Notes: generated by a model from the letters alone, not told the origin. Shown: positions 1-12,044, numbered from the stretch's first letter. The stretch is 64,000 bases of DNA from Gilliamella sp. wkB112 (GCF_001690685.1 NZ_LZGL01000003.1:1-64000); one strand, 5' to 3'. Numbers and translations are program-made.

Positions 1-182
1 ATGAATCTTCAGTGTCACTTATCAAGACTTAATTTTTTAAGTCCGTAGACTTTTAATTTCTTCGTCTCGCAAGTGCCCACACAGATTGTCTGTTTCTTAA
101 TTTTTAAAGAGCTGACAGCCTATTTACTCTTAACTTTCCTCAACGTCTCCGTTGATTTAGTTTGCTGTCTCAAGGGTTGCGT
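1..182 (-). promoter_or_regulatory. rRNA operon leader with boxA antiterminator
   Basis: Read on the minus strand this is the transcribed leader of an rRNA operon whose 16S gene lies just left of the window. A boxA motif (GCTCTTTAAAAA, 112-101) is followed by the conserved enterobacterial leader segment CAGACAATCTGTGTGGGCAC (92-73). Downstream, near position 1, are AAGTCTTGATAAGTGA and a GATTCAT element, which resemble the last stretch before 16S in E. coli. boxA recruits the Nus antitermination complex in known rRNA operons. The only open frame across it is on the opposite strand and is spurious. Confidence 0.85.
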
Positions 183-245
183 ATGTTACTCACTTCGCCC
201 GCTTACGTCAACCCCTATTTCTGCTTTTTTAGTTTTTTTAAAACA
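183..245 (-). promoter_or_regulatory. rRNA operon P1-like promoter with UP element
   Basis: On the minus strand TTGACG (211-206) and TAACAT (188-183) are separated by 17 bp. The sequence after the -10 (ACGCAACCC) resembles the GC-rich discriminator of E. coli rrn P1 promoters, which makes such promoters sensitive to ppGpp. Upstream, at about 212-245, lie A-tracts typical of an UP element bound by the RNA polymerase alpha subunit. Only one promoter is evident between purT and the leader. Confidence 0.75.
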
Positions 246-274
246 ACTGATGGCTTTTTACCCAAATTATAATA

Positions 275-1456
275 TTACAAACTAATTTTTACTTGATTTG
301 CAACTTTAATAGCTTTGTTAATTGCTTGTTTAACATTTATCGCCCGAGCCAACGCAACCCCCATCCTTCTGGTACCTTTTACTTCTGGCTTACCAAATAA
401 ACGTAAATCAGTTTGCGATTCATTTAGTGCTTTATCTAAATCACTAAAACTAACTTGTTTTGAATCACCATTAGCTAAAATAACAGCTGATGCACTAGCA
501 CCTAATTGTTCAATAGAAGTTATTGGTAAACCTAGAATAGCTCTAGCATGTAAGGCAAATTCAGACAAGTTTTGTGAAATTAACGTCACCATACCTGTAT
601 CGTGTGGCCGGGGCGAAACTTCACTAAACCAAACTTGGTCACCCTTAACAAAAAGTTCCACTCCAAATAATCCATGACCACCTAAAGCAGCTGTTATTTT
701 AGTAGCAATTTCTTTAGCTAATGCTAAAGCTAGTTCAGACATTTGTTGTGGTTGCCAAGATTCTCGATAATCACCATCTTCTTGACGATGGCCAATCGGT
801 TGACAAAATGCGACTCCATTAATATGTCTAATAGTCAATAATGTAATTTCATAATCAAAATCTACGAAACCTTCAATAATGACTTTTCCACTACCCGCTC
901 GTCCACCTTCCTGAGCAAATTTCCATGCGGCATCAATATCGGCTTCATCACGTAATAAAGATTGCCCCTTTCCAGATGAACTCATAACTGGTTTTACTAA
1001 ACACGGAAAACCAATTTTTTTTACCGCATCCCTATATTCGATTTCAGTTGCAGCAAATTGATAAGGTGAAGTGGGTAAGTTTAGTGTTTCTGCAGCTAGA
1101 CGACGAATTCCTTCTCGATTCATAGTGAGTAGTGTCGCTTTTGCTGTTGGAATAACTGTAAATCCTTCTTCTTCCAACTCAACTAACGTTTCTGTTGCAA
1201 TCGCTTCAATTTCTGGAACAATATAATCAGGATTTTCCGCTTCAATAACTTTTCTTAAAGCCTCACCATTGAGCATATTAATAACATGATAGCGATGAGC
1301 CACTTGCATTGCAGGTGCATTAGCATAACGGTCGATAGCAATAACCTCACAACCCAACCGTTGTAATTCAATTACAACCTCTTTAGCAAGTTCGCCTGCG
1401 CCGCAAAGCAGAACTTTAGTTGACGTTGGTGATAATGGAGTACCTAGTTTGGCCAT
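275..1456 (-). CDS. purT: Formate-dependent GAR transformylase 2 (PurT)
   Basis: PurT is an ATP-grasp enzyme that makes formylglycinamide ribonucleotide from GAR, formate and ATP in purine synthesis, independently of folate. The protein is 393 residues from this start, against 392 in E. coli. The N-terminal dinucleotide-fold motif GAGELAKEV is near residue 20, the ATP-grasp glycine loop [10 protein letters not shown] near 155, and the C-terminal metal/ATP part [11 protein letters not shown] near 280. An upstream in-frame codon at 1471 exists, but ATG at 1456 is preceded by AGAGG at good spacing and matches the family N-terminus (MAKLGTPL). It sits downstream of purA, separated by a terminator, and its 3' end runs up to the rRNA promoter. 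Identification is secure. Confidence 0.96.
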   Translation of the reverse strand: MAKLGTPLSPTSTKVLLCGAGELAKEVVIELQRLGCEVIAIDRYANAPAMQVAHRYHVINMLNGEALRKVIEAENPDYIVPEIEAIATETLVELEEEGFTVIPTAKATLLTMNREGIRRLAAETLNLPTSPYQFAATEIEYRDAVKKIGFPCLVKPVMSSSGKGQSLLRDEADIDAAWKFAQEGGRAGSGKVIIEGFVDFDYEITLLTIRHINGVAFCQPIGHRQEDGDYRESWQPQQMSELALALAKEIATKITAALGGHGLFGVELFVKGDQVWFSEVSPRPHDTGMVTLISQNLSEFALHARAILGLPITSIEQLGASASAVILANGDSKQVSFSDLDKALNESQTDLRLFGKPEVKGTRRMGVALARAINVKQAINKAIKVANQVKISL

Positions 1457-1502
1457 AACTACCTCTAACACTTAATCAATATATTGTTCCAATTACTTAA
1501 AA

Positions 1503-1528
1503 ACAAAAATCGGGACAATAATCCCGAT
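1503..1528 (-). terminator. Rho-independent terminator after purA
   Basis: On the minus strand a 7-bp stem (ATCGGGA / TCCCGAT) with a 6-nt loop is followed by TTTTTG and more T. It lies 19 bp past the purA stop and would end the long tsaE-purA operon before purT. Confidence 0.85.
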
Positions 1529-1546
1529 ATTTTCTATATTAAAATA

Positions 1547-2851
<1,305 letters not shown>

Positions 2852-2863
2852 TTACTCATTAAG

Positions 2864-3826
2864 TTATTTATTAGATTTAAGTTTCATATATCGAAAAAAT
2901 TCACTATCAGGGCTAATAACCATAACGTCATTACCTAAAAAACTTTGCTCATAAGCTTTTAAACTACGAATGAAACTGAAAAATTCCATATCTTTGCCAA
3001 AAGCATCTGCATAAAGTTTAGCTGCATTAGCATCACCTTCACCACGGATGGTACGGGATTGACGTTCAGCTTCAGATAATATTTTTGTTGCTTCAAGTGT
3101 CGCTTTAGCTCGTTCTTCTTCTGCTTTTCTTACACCTTCAAAGCGTTTATCTCTTGCAATAACCTCACGTTCGGCTCTCATCCTAGCATAAATTGACCCA
3201 GAAACTTCCGGTGGAAAATTAATCTGTTTAATACGCACATCTATCACTTCTACACCAAAAGCTCTTAAACTAGTTTTACTACTTTCAGGATCCTTTTGTG
3301 TATCAGCAACTAATTTTTCAATAGGCACATTATCAGCAACATCTTGAGCTGTACCATTTAATGCATCTTTTACTTTAATCATTAAAGAATTTCGTGATTT
3401 GGTATCGGCATTGGAATCATTAATAATATCTTTATTACTCAATTTACCAATTTCCGCACGTAATCGTCCATTTAATCTAGCTAAGAGTAAATCTTCAACA
3501 TTATTACCACCAGCCACTGTTTCATAATAGCGATTGAAATCAACAATCTTCCATTGCACAAAATAATCAACAATCAATTCTTTCTTTTGTACATTAAAAA
3601 ATCTTTGTTCTTTATTATTATTAGAACTATTAGTAGTTTGTATCTTAGCATCTATGACTTTAACGCTATCCACGCCAGGGATTTTAAAATGTAAACCAGG
3701 ATCAGATAATCCAATAATTTTATTGAATCTTAAAACTACACCACGATTTCCTTCCTCAATAACATAGACACTTGAAAAAAACACTCCAATCAAAATTAAA
3801 ACTACCGGAATCAATAATTTACGCAT
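2864..3826 (-). CDS. hflC: HflC, regulator of FtsH protease
   Basis: HflC is an inner-membrane SPFH/prohibitin-domain protein that forms the HflKC cage around the FtsH protease and modulates its access to membrane substrates. The predicted protein is about 320 residues: a single N-terminal membrane segment (residues 4-24), the SPFH domain, then a charged helical region rich in E/R/A (about 215-265) and a C-terminus ending SPDSEFFRYMK, as in E. coli. I chose ATG 3826 (MRKLL) because it matches the family start and lies 9 nt after GGAG. ATG 3832, 3 nt after GGAG, is an alternative. The longer frame to 3919 overlaps hflK and is not the start. The ribosome site overlaps the hflK stop, so translation is probably coupled. 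Confidence 0.94.
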   Translation of the reverse strand: MRKLLIPVVLILIGVFFSSVYVIEEGNRGVVLRFNKIIGLSDPGLHFKIPGVDSVKVIDAKIQTTNSSNNNKEQRFFNVQKKELIVDYFVQWKIVDFNRYYETVAGGNNVEDLLLARLNGRLRAEIGKLSNKDIINDSNADTKSRNSLMIKVKDALNGTAQDVADNVPIEKLVADTQKDPESSKTSLRAFGVEVIDVRIKQINFPPEVSGSIYARMRAEREVIARDKRFEGVRKAEEERAKATLEATKILSEAERQSRTIRGEGDANAAKLYADAFGKDMEFFSFIRSLKAYEQSFLGNDVMVISPDSEFFRYMKLKSNK

Positions 3827-3839
3827 ACTCATTTTCTCC

Positions 3840-5060
3840 TTACCGTCCCATAAATCGCGATGTTCGCGTAGTTTTACCAGTAGAATTATTATGAGTTGAA
3901 TCACTACTTGGTGTTTCACTCTTAGTTTCTGGTGTAGTTTTTATTGGTTCAGAAGAACTTGGCATATTAAAATTATATTCACTATTCGAGTTTGATAAAT
4001 TGCTTGAATCAGCAACTTTTTCGCCTTTGTTATTTAATAATTGCTCTAATGGCAACACCATTAAATTACCACTTTTATCATTAACAATAACTTTATTTGT
4101 TTTAGCTAAAATTCTTTCCATCGTTTCAATATATAAACGTTCTTTAGTAATTTCTGGAGCCGCTTTGTATTGAGGTAATATTTTTTCGAAACGCGCCACA
4201 TCACCAGATGCTTCAAGTTCAACCCGCACTTTGTAAGCATTAGCATCAGCTAATATTCTTGCCGAACGACCTTCAGCTTGTTGCACTAACTGCACTTTAT
4301 CAGCTTCGGCTTGTTTAATTTCGCGTTCACTATCGCCTTGCGCACGAATTGCATCGTCATAAGCATCTTGTACTTCATCAGGCGGACGAGCAACTTGGAA
4401 ATTTAAATCAACAATACTAATTCCCATATCATAATGAGTAATAACATTTACTAGCTCATCTTTAGTACTCGTTTCAAGTGCGGCTCGCCCGTCAGAAATA
4501 ATTGCATCTATATTAGAACTACCTACTGCAGTTCTTAGCGCACTATCAGCAGCTTGACGTAAGCTATGTTCAACATTGGTTACATTAAACAAATACTTTA
4601 AAGGATTACTAATACGGTACTGTACATTCATTTCAACAAAAACTAAATTTTCACCTGTAGTAACAATAAACCCTTGGACATTAAAATTACGGGTGCCTTG
4701 AGTATCAACAATATATACTTTATCAATTAATGTTGGTTTCCAATTTAATCCTGGCTGAATAATTTCAGGTTGAACTTGTCCAAAACGAGTGATCACGCCA
4801 CGTTGACTTTGATTAATAGTATAAAAACCGCTTACTCCCCAAACCAAGATTAATATAACAATAACTGCACCAATAATTTTCGTGGTATTCATCGGTAATT
4901 TAATGCCTGATGAACCACCATTATTATTGCTGAATTTACCTTTTTTTAAGAGGTCTTTAATTTTATCCAATAAACCAACCGATGAACCAGAAGGTTTTTT
5001 GTTATTATTTCCCCATGGATCGTTATCTTGTCCGTTATTTCCGGGCTGATTCCACGCCAT
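3840..5060 (-). CDS. hflK: HflK, regulator of FtsH protease
   Basis: HflK is the partner of HflC in the periplasm-facing FtsH-HflKC assembly. It is 406 residues, against 419 in E. coli. The start MAWNQPGNNGQDNDPWG is the conserved Gly/Asn-rich cytoplasmic tail. One membrane segment follows at about 58-80 (IIGAVIVILILVWGVSG), then the SPFH domain, a long E/A/Q-rich helical stretch near 230-275 and a low-complexity Ser/Thr/Asn tail. It follows hflX by 23 bp and precedes hflC by 13 bp. A GGAG lies 11 nt before the start. Confidence 0.95.
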   Translation of the reverse strand: MAWNQPGNNGQDNDPWGNNNKKPSGSSVGLLDKIKDLLKKGKFSNNNGGSSGIKLPMNTTKIIGAVIVILILVWGVSGFYTINQSQRGVITRFGQVQPEIIQPGLNWKPTLIDKVYIVDTQGTRNFNVQGFIVTTGENLVFVEMNVQYRISNPLKYLFNVTNVEHSLRQAADSALRTAVGSSNIDAIISDGRAALETSTKDELVNVITHYDMGISIVDLNFQVARPPDEVQDAYDDAIRAQGDSEREIKQAEADKVQLVQQAEGRSARILADANAYKVRVELEASGDVARFEKILPQYKAAPEITKERLYIETMERILAKTNKVIVNDKSGNLMVLPLEQLLNNKGEKVADSSNLSNSNSEYNFNMPSSSEPIKTTPETKSETPSSDSTHNNSTGKTTRTSRFMGR

Positions 5061-5083
5061 ATTTTATATGCTCCATTTAACAA

Positions 5084-6379
5084 TTAGTTGTTATTTTGCG
5101 TTTTAATTAAGTATAACAGATCTGGCTCTTGTTTACAGAGGCGATTCCATTCTATTGCAGGCATTCTCACATCTAAATGAAAACTGCCATCATCATTAAT
5201 AAATTCACGTTCCACTGCATTAAGCTGATAAAATCGGCTTCTTAACCTAGATAAATAGGTTGGTAAATTTAATTGACAAACTTGAACTTGTCTTGCGAGA
5301 CGTTCTTTTAATGCAATAAATAGAAGATCTAATCCTAAACCATTTTGTGCTGAAATCCAAACCCGAATTGGCATGCCGGTTTCATCTCGATCAATTGTTG
5401 GTTGTTTTCCTTCAATTAAATCAATTTTATTCATGACTAGCAATGTGGGGATCTCATTAGCATCAATTTCCAATAGAACCTCATCAACAGCATGTATATT
5501 ATCCAGTAAATTAGGATCCGCAGCATCAACTACGTGTATTAGTAATGCTGCTTCTTGGGTTTCGAGTAATGTTGCTTTAAAAGCAGCAATTAAATCATGC
5601 GGTAAATGCCGAATAAAACCTACAGTATCAGCAATAACTACTTCACCAACATCGTCAACAATAATACGTCTTAATGTTGGGTCTAAAGTAGCAAATAATT
5701 GATCCGCAGCATAAACATCCGCATTGGTTATCATATTAAATAGCGTTGATTTACCTGCATTAGTATAACCAACTAATGATACCGTTGATAAATCAGCTTT
5801 ATTTCGCGATTGGCGATTCTGATTACGTTGTTTTTCAACTTTAGCCAACCTAGATAAAATTAATTGAATTCGGTGACGAATTAAACGTCTATCTGTTTCT
5901 AATTGAGTTTCACCCGGGCCGCGTAATCCTATTCCCCCTTTTTGCCGCTCCAGATGGGTCCAGCCACGTACCAAACGGGTGGAAAGATACTGCAACTGTG
6001 CTAACTCAACTTGTAATTTACCTTCATGAGTTCTGGCTCTTTGAGCAAAGATATCCAAAATTAATCCCGTTCTATCGACAACACGGCATTCGCATAGTTG
6101 TTCAAGATTACGCTCTTGAGTTGGGGTTAGTGTGTGGTTGACTAAAATTACTGAAACCTCTAGCTGCTTAATTTTATCAGCAATTTCTTGTGCCTTACCT
6201 TCACCAATGAAATATTTAGCTTGGGGTGCTTTTCTTGAGGTTGTCACAATATCAAGGATCTCAATTTGAGCTGAAGAAACTAATACTTCAAATTCTTTGA
6301 GATCCTCGATATCGCTTTCTTGAGGGAAAAATACATGGACTAATAAGGCAGATTCTCCGCCTTTATATCGCTCAAACAA
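5084..6379 (-). CDS. hflX: GTPase HflX
   Basis: HflX is a ribosome-associated GTPase; in E. coli it splits stalled 70S ribosomes during heat stress. It is 431 residues. The N-terminal nucleotide-binding HflX domain carries GEGKAQEI near 57. The glycine-rich linker [18 protein letters not shown] is near 147-164. The G domain follows with G1 GYTNAGKST (about 203), G3 DTVGF (about 250) and G4 NKID (about 315). It lies between hfq and hflK, as in enterics, 21 bp after hfq. Identification is secure. Confidence 0.96.
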   Translation of the reverse strand: MFERYKGGESALLVHVFFPQESDIEDLKEFEVLVSSAQIEILDIVTTSRKAPQAKYFIGEGKAQEIADKIKQLEVSVILVNHTLTPTQERNLEQLCECRVVDRTGLILDIFAQRARTHEGKLQVELAQLQYLSTRLVRGWTHLERQKGGIGLRGPGETQLETDRRLIRHRIQLILSRLAKVEKQRNQNRQSRNKADLSTVSLVGYTNAGKSTLFNMITNADVYAADQLFATLDPTLRRIIVDDVGEVVIADTVGFIRHLPHDLIAAFKATLLETQEAALLIHVVDAADPNLLDNIHAVDEVLLEIDANEIPTLLVMNKIDLIEGKQPTIDRDETGMPIRVWISAQNGLGLDLLFIALKERLARQVQVCQLNLPTYLSRLRSRFYQLNAVEREFINDDGSFHLDVRMPAIEWNRLCKQEPDLLYLIKTQNNN

Positions 6380-6400
6380 TCAAACTCTCCACTGAAATTA

Positions 6401-6715
<315 letters not shown>

Positions 6716-6941
6716 CTATTATCTGACAGCTAAACGTCAAGATATTAGATATTAAGTTAACATAAAAAACATCGTTCTTGAACTAATCAATAAAAATTTA
6801 TGCACAAATACCTAAAAATTGAATAAACAGCCACCAAAAAAATAAATAACCACATTAAAACATTAGTCTGATCACAAACTTTTTAACAGGAATTATTATT
6901 TACTAAAATACTAATTCAATAAAACTTGAATATAATATTCT

Positions 6942-7862
6942 CTATTCAGACTTCAGTAATTGTTCAAAGATGGCATCGAAATTATTATTGCTTAACCAAG
7001 TAACTGGTTGCTTCCAACCACGCAACCATGTAATTTGCCTTTTAGCTAATTGACGAGTAGCACAAATCCCTTTAAATACCATTTCATCATAACTAGTATC
7101 ACCCTGCAAATACTCCCACATTTGCCGATAGCCTACACAACGTATTGACGGCAAATTTGTATGTAAATCAGAACGTTGCATTAAGGTTTTCACTTCCTGT
7201 TCAAAGCCTAGCTCTAACATCTGTAAAAAACGTTTTTCAATACGTTGATGCAAAATAGCTCGATCCTCAGGCATAATGGCAAATTGTATGATCTCATAGG
7301 GTAAACCTTCACTATTATTTTGAGTTAGTTCAGTCAAACTTTTACCAGTAATTAAATAAACTTCTAAAGCCCGATTAAGACGTTGAGGATCATTGGGATG
7401 GATCCTATCAGCGGCTATAGGATCAACTTTTTTTAATTGCTCGTGAATAGCTTGCCACCCTAGTTCGCTAGCTTTTTCTTCAATCTGTTGACGAATCTCA
7501 CTATTAGCTGCCGGAAGTGGTGAAAGCCCTTCGATTAAGGCTTTAAAATAAAGCATAGTACCACCAACTAACAATGGGATTCGGCCATTATTTAATGTTG
7601 TTTCAATTTCAACGATGGCATCTTGTCTAAAATTAGCAGCAGAATAACTCTCTGACGGATCACAAATATCAATTAATTTATGCGGATATTTTTGTTGTTC
7701 TTCCTTAGTTGGTTTTGCCGTGCCAATGTCCATCCCACGATAAATTAATGCTGAATCAACACTAATAATATCAATTGGATAACGCTCATAAAGAGCCATA
7801 GCAACGGCTGTTTTACCAGACGCTGTTGGCCCCATTAAAGTAATAATTTTGGGTTTATTCAT
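6942..7862 (-). CDS. miaA: tRNA dimethylallyltransferase MiaA
   Basis: MiaA transfers a dimethylallyl group to A37 of tRNAs that read UNN codons. Its product is the substrate of MiaB, encoded at 19.3 kb. It is 306 residues. The P-loop MGPTASGKT is at residues 10-18, the catalytic aspartate in ISVDSA near 38, DIGTAKPT near 47-54, and the tRNA-binding RQITWLRG near the C-terminus. Its ATG overlaps the mutL stop by 4 bp, showing translational coupling. Secure. Confidence 0.96.
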   Translation of the reverse strand: MNKPKIITLMGPTASGKTAVAMALYERYPIDIISVDSALIYRGMDIGTAKPTKEEQQKYPHKLIDICDPSESYSAANFRQDAIVEIETTLNNGRIPLLVGGTMLYFKALIEGLSPLPAANSEIRQQIEEKASELGWQAIHEQLKKVDPIAADRIHPNDPQRLNRALEVYLITGKSLTELTQNNSEGLPYEIIQFAIMPEDRAILHQRIEKRFLQMLELGFEQEVKTLMQRSDLHTNLPSIRCVGYRQMWEYLQGDTSYDEMVFKGICATRQLAKRQITWLRGWKQPVTWLSNNNFDAIFEQLLKSE

Positions 7863-9712
7863 GATAAAATTGATTGAGTAAAAAACGAAATATCAATTGA
7901 ATGTATAAAAGTTTTTTGTTGTAATAAATTAATATCTATTTGTTCCAATTGTGCCAATAATTGAATAGCTTTAGCTACATTCCAACTTACTTCATTACCA
8001 ACATCACTCTGACTTGCTAACCAACTTGCTATTTCGGTTGGATTTAAAACCTTATTTTCTGATGCTAATATAAAAGTAATTAATGCCGGTAATAGTTGTT
8101 GCCAATTTATTACCCTCAACATCTTAGGTACACTTTGCAAATGTAATTTTGCTTTATCAATATCAAAATCAAAACCTAAAAAGAACAATTGTGGTTTATA
8201 GTTAGTGAGTATTTGTTGCTCTTTGTAGTTAACTAAAATGGTCAATGGAATAAGTAGCTTTTCAGATTCTTGCGATAACAATTTAATTGCTGTTACTCTT
8301 TGTTGAGCAATTGGTAAATTCATTACCATTAATTTTTGCTGATTATTTTCATACTTTTCCAATAAAGCAATATTAGGTTGAATAACGGTTAAAACTCGAC
8401 CAAATTGAACTAAAGAAGAACAATCAATTTGTTGTTGTAATGATTGTAAAGGTGTATTCCGTTTAGGAAACAATGATTCAATAACTGCTTGTTGTGATGA
8501 CGTTATTAGCTTATCTTCTTGTGATGATAACAAAGGTTGATTAGATTCAGATTGATTTATTTCTAACTCATTATCCACCGTTACCAACTTAGCATATGCT
8601 GTATTTTCTTTTAGGTAATTACTGGCTTTTTTAGGTAATTGACTGGTTGATAAATAAGTTTTACCTTTAGGTTGTTGATTAAAAATGTTCTCACCAGCTG
8701 CTTGCCGATTAGGAGTTATAGCAATCTTATCATCACTAACCGACAACTGGGATTCTAATGCCATTACAATTGCTTGATAAACGAAATCATGAACTAATCT
8801 CGCTTCATGAAAACGCACTTCATGTTTAGATGGATGAACGTTAACATCAACTTGCTTAGGATCTAGCTGTAAAAAAACCACATAACTTTGTTGTTCATTT
8901 GTGCGACTAATATAAGCTTGACGTAAAGCATGATTAAGTAATTTATCCTTAATCACCCGACCATTAACATAAAAATATTGAAGATCACTAGTTTCACTAC
9001 TAGCTACCCAACCTTGAATCAATAAATCATCATGTTGCCAATCCAATGTTACAGCTTTTTGCATAAAAGCACGTCCGCAGACTAATTCTACTCTTTTTGC
9101 AAGCACCGATGAGCGGTATTGTGTAACTAATTTACCATTATGTTGCAAATTAAAAGTTACATCAGGACGCGCAAGTGCAATACGCCTTACAAACTCTTCA
9201 ATATGCATAAATTCTGTTTTTTCAGTCTTTAAAAAGCGACGTCGAGCTGGAGTATTATAAAATAGATCTAATACTTCTACCGTTGAACCAACCGGATGAG
9301 CAGCAGGTTTAATTGTAGGAGTCATATCACGTCCTTCAGCATAAACTTGCCATGCTTCTGACTGCTCTGCAGTACGTGATGTTAAGGTTAAACGAGAAAC
9401 TGAACTAATACTGGCTAATGCTTCTCCTCGAAATCCTAAGCTAATAATAGCTTCTAAATCATCCAACGTGCTAATTTTACTGGTTGCATGCCGAGCCAGT
9501 GCAAGAGCCAATTCATCTTTAGCAATACCACAGCCATTATCCCGAATACGAATTAACTTACAGCCACCTTGTTCCAGATCAATATCAATTTGAGTACTAC
9601 CAGCATCAAGACTATTTTCCACTAGCTCTTTAATGACAGAGGCAGGGCGTTCTACCACTTCACCAGCAGCAATTTGATTAGCTAATTGTGGTGATAGAAT
9701 ATGAATTGCCAT
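7859..9712 (-). CDS. mutL: DNA mismatch repair protein MutL
   Basis: MutL links MutS mismatch recognition to MutH nicking and UvrD unwinding. It is 617 residues, against 615 in E. coli. The GHKL ATPase domain is clear: ENSLDAG near 31-37, DNGCGI near 57-62, and [10 protein letters not shown] near 93-102. A conserved middle domain is followed by a Q/S/N-rich linker (about 330-440) and the C-terminal dimerisation domain. No endonuclease motif of the DQHA type is visible, as expected where MutH does the nicking; ten GATC sites at the nearby oriC agree with Dam methylation in this organism. It overlaps amiB by 1 bp and miaA by 4 bp. Confidence 0.96.
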   Translation of the reverse strand: MAIHILSPQLANQIAAGEVVERPASVIKELVENSLDAGSTQIDIDLEQGGCKLIRIRDNGCGIAKDELALALARHATSKISTLDDLEAIISLGFRGEALASISSVSRLTLTSRTAEQSEAWQVYAEGRDMTPTIKPAAHPVGSTVEVLDLFYNTPARRRFLKTEKTEFMHIEEFVRRIALARPDVTFNLQHNGKLVTQYRSSVLAKRVELVCGRAFMQKAVTLDWQHDDLLIQGWVASSETSDLQYFYVNGRVIKDKLLNHALRQAYISRTNEQQSYVVFLQLDPKQVDVNVHPSKHEVRFHEARLVHDFVYQAIVMALESQLSVSDDKIAITPNRQAAGENIFNQQPKGKTYLSTSQLPKKASNYLKENTAYAKLVTVDNELEINQSESNQPLLSSQEDKLITSSQQAVIESLFPKRNTPLQSLQQQIDCSSLVQFGRVLTVIQPNIALLEKYENNQQKLMVMNLPIAQQRVTAIKLLSQESEKLLIPLTILVNYKEQQILTNYKPQLFFLGFDFDIDKAKLHLQSVPKMLRVINWQQLLPALITFILASENKVLNPTEIASWLASQSDVGNEVSWNVAKAIQLLAQLEQIDINLLQQKTFIHSIDISFFTQSILS

Positions 9713-10479
9713 TAATGTTGTTCTCCAAATTTAGGATTTTGCCTGACATAATTTTTTACACCTTGATAAATCGCCTTAGCAATCTTATCTTGATGTGCAT
9801 TACTAGCTAATAAACTTTCTTCACCTTCATTAGATATAAAACCAACTTCAACCAAAATTGACGGAATATCTGGTGATCGTAACACACCTAAACTAGCATG
9901 TTCTGGCCTACGTTTATGAAGTTTAATTGAACTAGTCATTTCTTTTAATACTTGAGTTGCCAACTCATAACCAACCCGTTGAGAATAAGAAAATTGCAAA
10001 TCTAAAACCGCTTGGCTTAAATGGGGATTATGATCATCACTTAATGCATCCCCCGCACCACCTAATAATTGGGATTGTTTTTCACCTTGTTCAAGCCAAC
10101 GACCAAGTTCGGTATCAGCTCGTTTGGTCGAAAGTACCCAAAGTGAAGCTCCTGATGCACTACGATTTGGTGCAGCATCCGCATGAATGGAAATTAATAA
10201 ATTTGCTTTATTTTTACGAGCAATTTCTGACCGTTGAAAAACAGAAATAAAATTATCACTACTGCGGGTTAATACCCCTTTAAAATTGGGATCTTGATTC
10301 AATAAATTAGTTAACTTCTTTGCTATTGAAAGCGTAACTGTTTTTTCATATAAGTTATTTTTGCCCACTGCACCAGAGTCTTTACCACCATGCCCGGCAT
10401 CAACAGCAATAACTACTTTGCTAGCATAAGTAGGACAACAAAGTAGTAATAACATAAAAAAAGTAAGTAATTTTTTCAT
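9712..10479 (-). CDS. amiB: Periplasmic N-acetylmuramoyl-L-alanine amidase (AmiB position)
   Basis: Zinc amidase of the Amidase_3 family that cuts the amide between MurNAc and L-Ala during cell separation. It is only 255 residues: a signal peptide (1-19, ending TYA), then immediately the catalytic domain with zinc ligand [12 protein letters not shown] near 26-37, ISIHADAA near 96-103 and the catalytic glutamate in [10 protein letters not shown] near 210. E. coli AmiB (445 residues) has an N-terminal AMIN domain and a C-terminal LysM; both are absent here. The name rests mainly on position between tsaE and mutL. AmiC at 17.7 kb keeps its AMIN domain. LLLLCC in the signal peptide is not a lipobox. 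Confidence 0.88.
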   Translation of the reverse strand: MKKLLTFFMLLLLCCPTYASKVVIAVDAGHGGKDSGAVGKNNLYEKTVTLSIAKKLTNLLNQDPNFKGVLTRSSDNFISVFQRSEIARKNKANLLISIHADAAPNRSASGASLWVLSTKRADTELGRWLEQGEKQSQLLGGAGDALSDDHNPHLSQAVLDLQFSYSQRVGYELATQVLKEMTSSIKLHKRRPEHASLGVLRSPDIPSILVEVGFISNEGEESLLASNAHQDKIAKAIYQGVKNYVRQNPKFGEQH

Positions 10480-10504
10480 TTATCTCATTTCTTATTGTTA
10501 GTTA

Positions 10505-10978
10505 TTATTGTAAAAAATTAATAATTGTTTGACCCTTTTCACTTTTAGCCTGCACCGAAACTGTACGTTCAAGTGCCAAATAGGTCAAATGAATTTCAAT
10601 ATCAGCATTAGGTAATATACCTTCAGCTTGCTGTGGCCACTCAACAAGGCAAATAGATCGTGAAGAAAAATATTCTCGTATTCCCATAAACTCTAACTCT
10701 TCTGGATCAACAAGCCTATATAAATCAAAGTGATAAACTGAAAAATCATCAAATTGATAAGGTTCAACCAAAGTATAAGTTGGACTTTTTACCGTACCAG
10801 AATGTCCTAATTGTTGTAAAAATCCACGGCTAAAAGTCGTTTTACCTGCACCTAGATCACCAATCAAATAGATCACAATAGCACTATCATGACGAGATAA
10901 ATAATCTAAACAGCAACTAGCTATTTGTTTACCAAATGCAATTGTTTCTTGCTCATTAGCTAAAATAATAGGTTTCAT
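10505..10978 (-). CDS. tsaE: tRNA threonylcarbamoyladenosine ATPase TsaE
   Basis: TsaE is the small ATPase of the TsaB-TsaD-TsaE complex that installs t6A37 on tRNAs reading ANN codons. It works with TsaC, encoded at 11476. It is 157 residues from ATG 10978. Walker [14 protein letters not shown] (about 41-53), [10 protein letters not shown] and the HFDLYRL-EELEF segment are near identical to E. coli. A TTG at 10996 would add six residues, but the ATG fits the family N-terminus better; no strong ribosome site is visible for either. It opens the operon, 25 bp before amiB. Confidence 0.94.
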   Translation of the reverse strand: MKPIILANEQETIAFGKQIASCCLDYLSRHDSAIVIYLIGDLGAGKTTFSRGFLQQLGHSGTVKSPTYTLVEPYQFDDFSVYHFDLYRLVDPEELEFMGIREYFSSRSICLVEWPQQAEGILPNADIEIHLTYLALERTVSVQAKSEKGQTIINFLQ

Positions 10979-11068
10979 GATGGATTTTTTGCTCAATAAA
11001 TGGCAATTATTATATACTAATTACCATCAAATATGAACGAAACAACATTATCTTGAAGTTTATTAAAA

Positions 11069-11099
11069 TGTTTCAGGTATGCTATATGTTTCAGTATAA
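11069..11099 (+). repeat. Dispersed repeat, copy 1 (upstream of tusB)
   Basis: ATGTTTCAG, 9 nt, ATGTTTCAG, then TATAA: two identical half-units with an 18-bp period. It ends 15 bp before the tusB start, so here the TATAAT could also serve as a -10 box, although no good -35 lies 17 bp upstream. Three related copies are at 17695, 26725 and 60251. Confidence 0.7.
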
Positions 11100-11114
11100 T
11101 AAAAGTGTGAATTT

Positions 11115-11393
11115 ATGTTACATACCATTACAACATCTAATCTACCAATAATGGAACTACAATTAATATCGTCACATGATGCCATATTGTTTTGGCAAAA
11201 TGGTGTTGTCAATTCATTGCAAAATAACTCATTATTAAATGATATTTTAGAAAAAACCCCTAATTGCTATGTTTTAGACAGCGATATTATGGCTCGTGGC
11301 TTAAAGCAATTTATAGATCCAAGGTTAAAAGTTATTAATATGCAACAGGTAGTTGAATTAACTGCTAAATATTACCCACAAATGCATTGGTAA
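11115..11393 (+). CDS. tusB: Sulfurtransferase complex subunit TusB
   Basis: TusB is part of the TusBCD complex that relays sulfur from TusA to TusE and MnmA for 2-thiolation of U34 in tRNAs. It is 92 residues, against 95 in E. coli. The start MLHT, the DSDIMARGL segment near 56-64 and the C-terminal QMHW (E. coli QMAW) identify the family. Its partners tusC and tusD are 37 kb away at 48.2-48.9 kb, whereas enterics keep tusD-tusC-tusB together. No clear ribosome site precedes the ATG. Copy 1 of the dispersed repeat lies directly upstream. Confidence 0.88.
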   Translation: MLHTITTSNLPIMELQLISSHDAILFWQNGVVNSLQNNSLLNDILEKTPNCYVLDSDIMARGLKQFIDPRLKVINMQQVVELTAKYYPQMHW

Positions 11394-11475
11394 CAATTAA
11401 AATCAAAATAACACTACACTAAATTGCAAATTATGTTACCCCAGTTTAATATATTTTCATTTGGCTTAGCTTAAA

Positions 11476-12039
11476 ATGGCAAATCTATTAACTATAACGG
11501 AAAGTAATGAATTATTAAATAAAGGTGAAGTACTTGCCTACCCAACCGAAGCTGTTTTTGGCCTTGGTTGTGATCCTGATTGCGAATCAGCTGTATTACA
11601 GATACTCAAATTGAAACAACGAAACATTGAGAAAGGCCTAATTTTAATTGCTAGCCATTATCAACAATTAATACCTTATATTGATGAATCAGCCATTACT
11701 AATGAACAAAAAAACCAAGCTTTAGCTAGTTGGCCAGGACCAGTTACATGGATCTTTCCAAAAAATAAAAATACCCCTTATTTTTTAACGGGTAAATTTA
11801 CTTCGATTGCAGTGCGAGTAACTAATCACCCAGATGTTATAAAATTATGTGATCTATTTGGTAAACCATTAGTTTCAACTAGTGCTAATCTTTCTGCTCG
11901 TGAACCTTGCCGCACGGCCAATGAAGTAGTAAAACAATTTGGCAAACATTTTCCTATTTTACAAGGTGAAATTGGTAAAAGATTACAGCCATCAGAAATT
12001 AGAGATATAAAAACAGGACGGATCATTCGACAAGGGTAA
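11476..12039 (+). CDS. tsaC: Threonylcarbamoyl-AMP synthase TsaC
   Basis: TsaC (YrdC/Sua5 family) makes threonylcarbamoyl-AMP from threonine, bicarbonate and ATP, the first step of tRNA t6A37 synthesis. It is 187 residues, against 190 in E. coli. [13 protein letters not shown] near 22-34, LKQRN near 47, SWPGPVTW near 84-91, and [15 protein letters not shown] near 131-145 are hallmark YrdC-domain motifs. It lies 5 bp before anmK, so the two are probably co-transcribed; the ribosome site is weak. Confidence 0.95.
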   Translation: MANLLTITESNELLNKGEVLAYPTEAVFGLGCDPDCESAVLQILKLKQRNIEKGLILIASHYQQLIPYIDESAITNEQKNQALASWPGPVTWIFPKNKNTPYFLTGKFTSIAVRVTNHPDVIKLCDLFGKPLVSTSANLSAREPCRTANEVVKQFGKHFPILQGEIGKRLQPSEIRDIKTGRIIRQG

Positions 12040-12044
12040 TATTT

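Noticed and set aside
73-285. Plus-strand open frame of 70 codons at the left edge
   Set aside because: It lies antisense to the rRNA leader and promoter, has no ribosome site and resembles no family.
315-677. Plus-strand open frame of 120 codons
   Set aside because: Antisense inside purT; composition is that of a shadow frame.
9957-10250. Plus-strand open frame of 97 codons
   Set aside because: Antisense inside amiB, which has all catalytic motifs in its own frame.
9712-10479. AmiB as a lipoprotein (LLLLCC in the signal peptide)
   Set aside because: The residue before the cysteine is Leu or Cys, not Gly, Ala or Ser, so it does not fit a lipobox.
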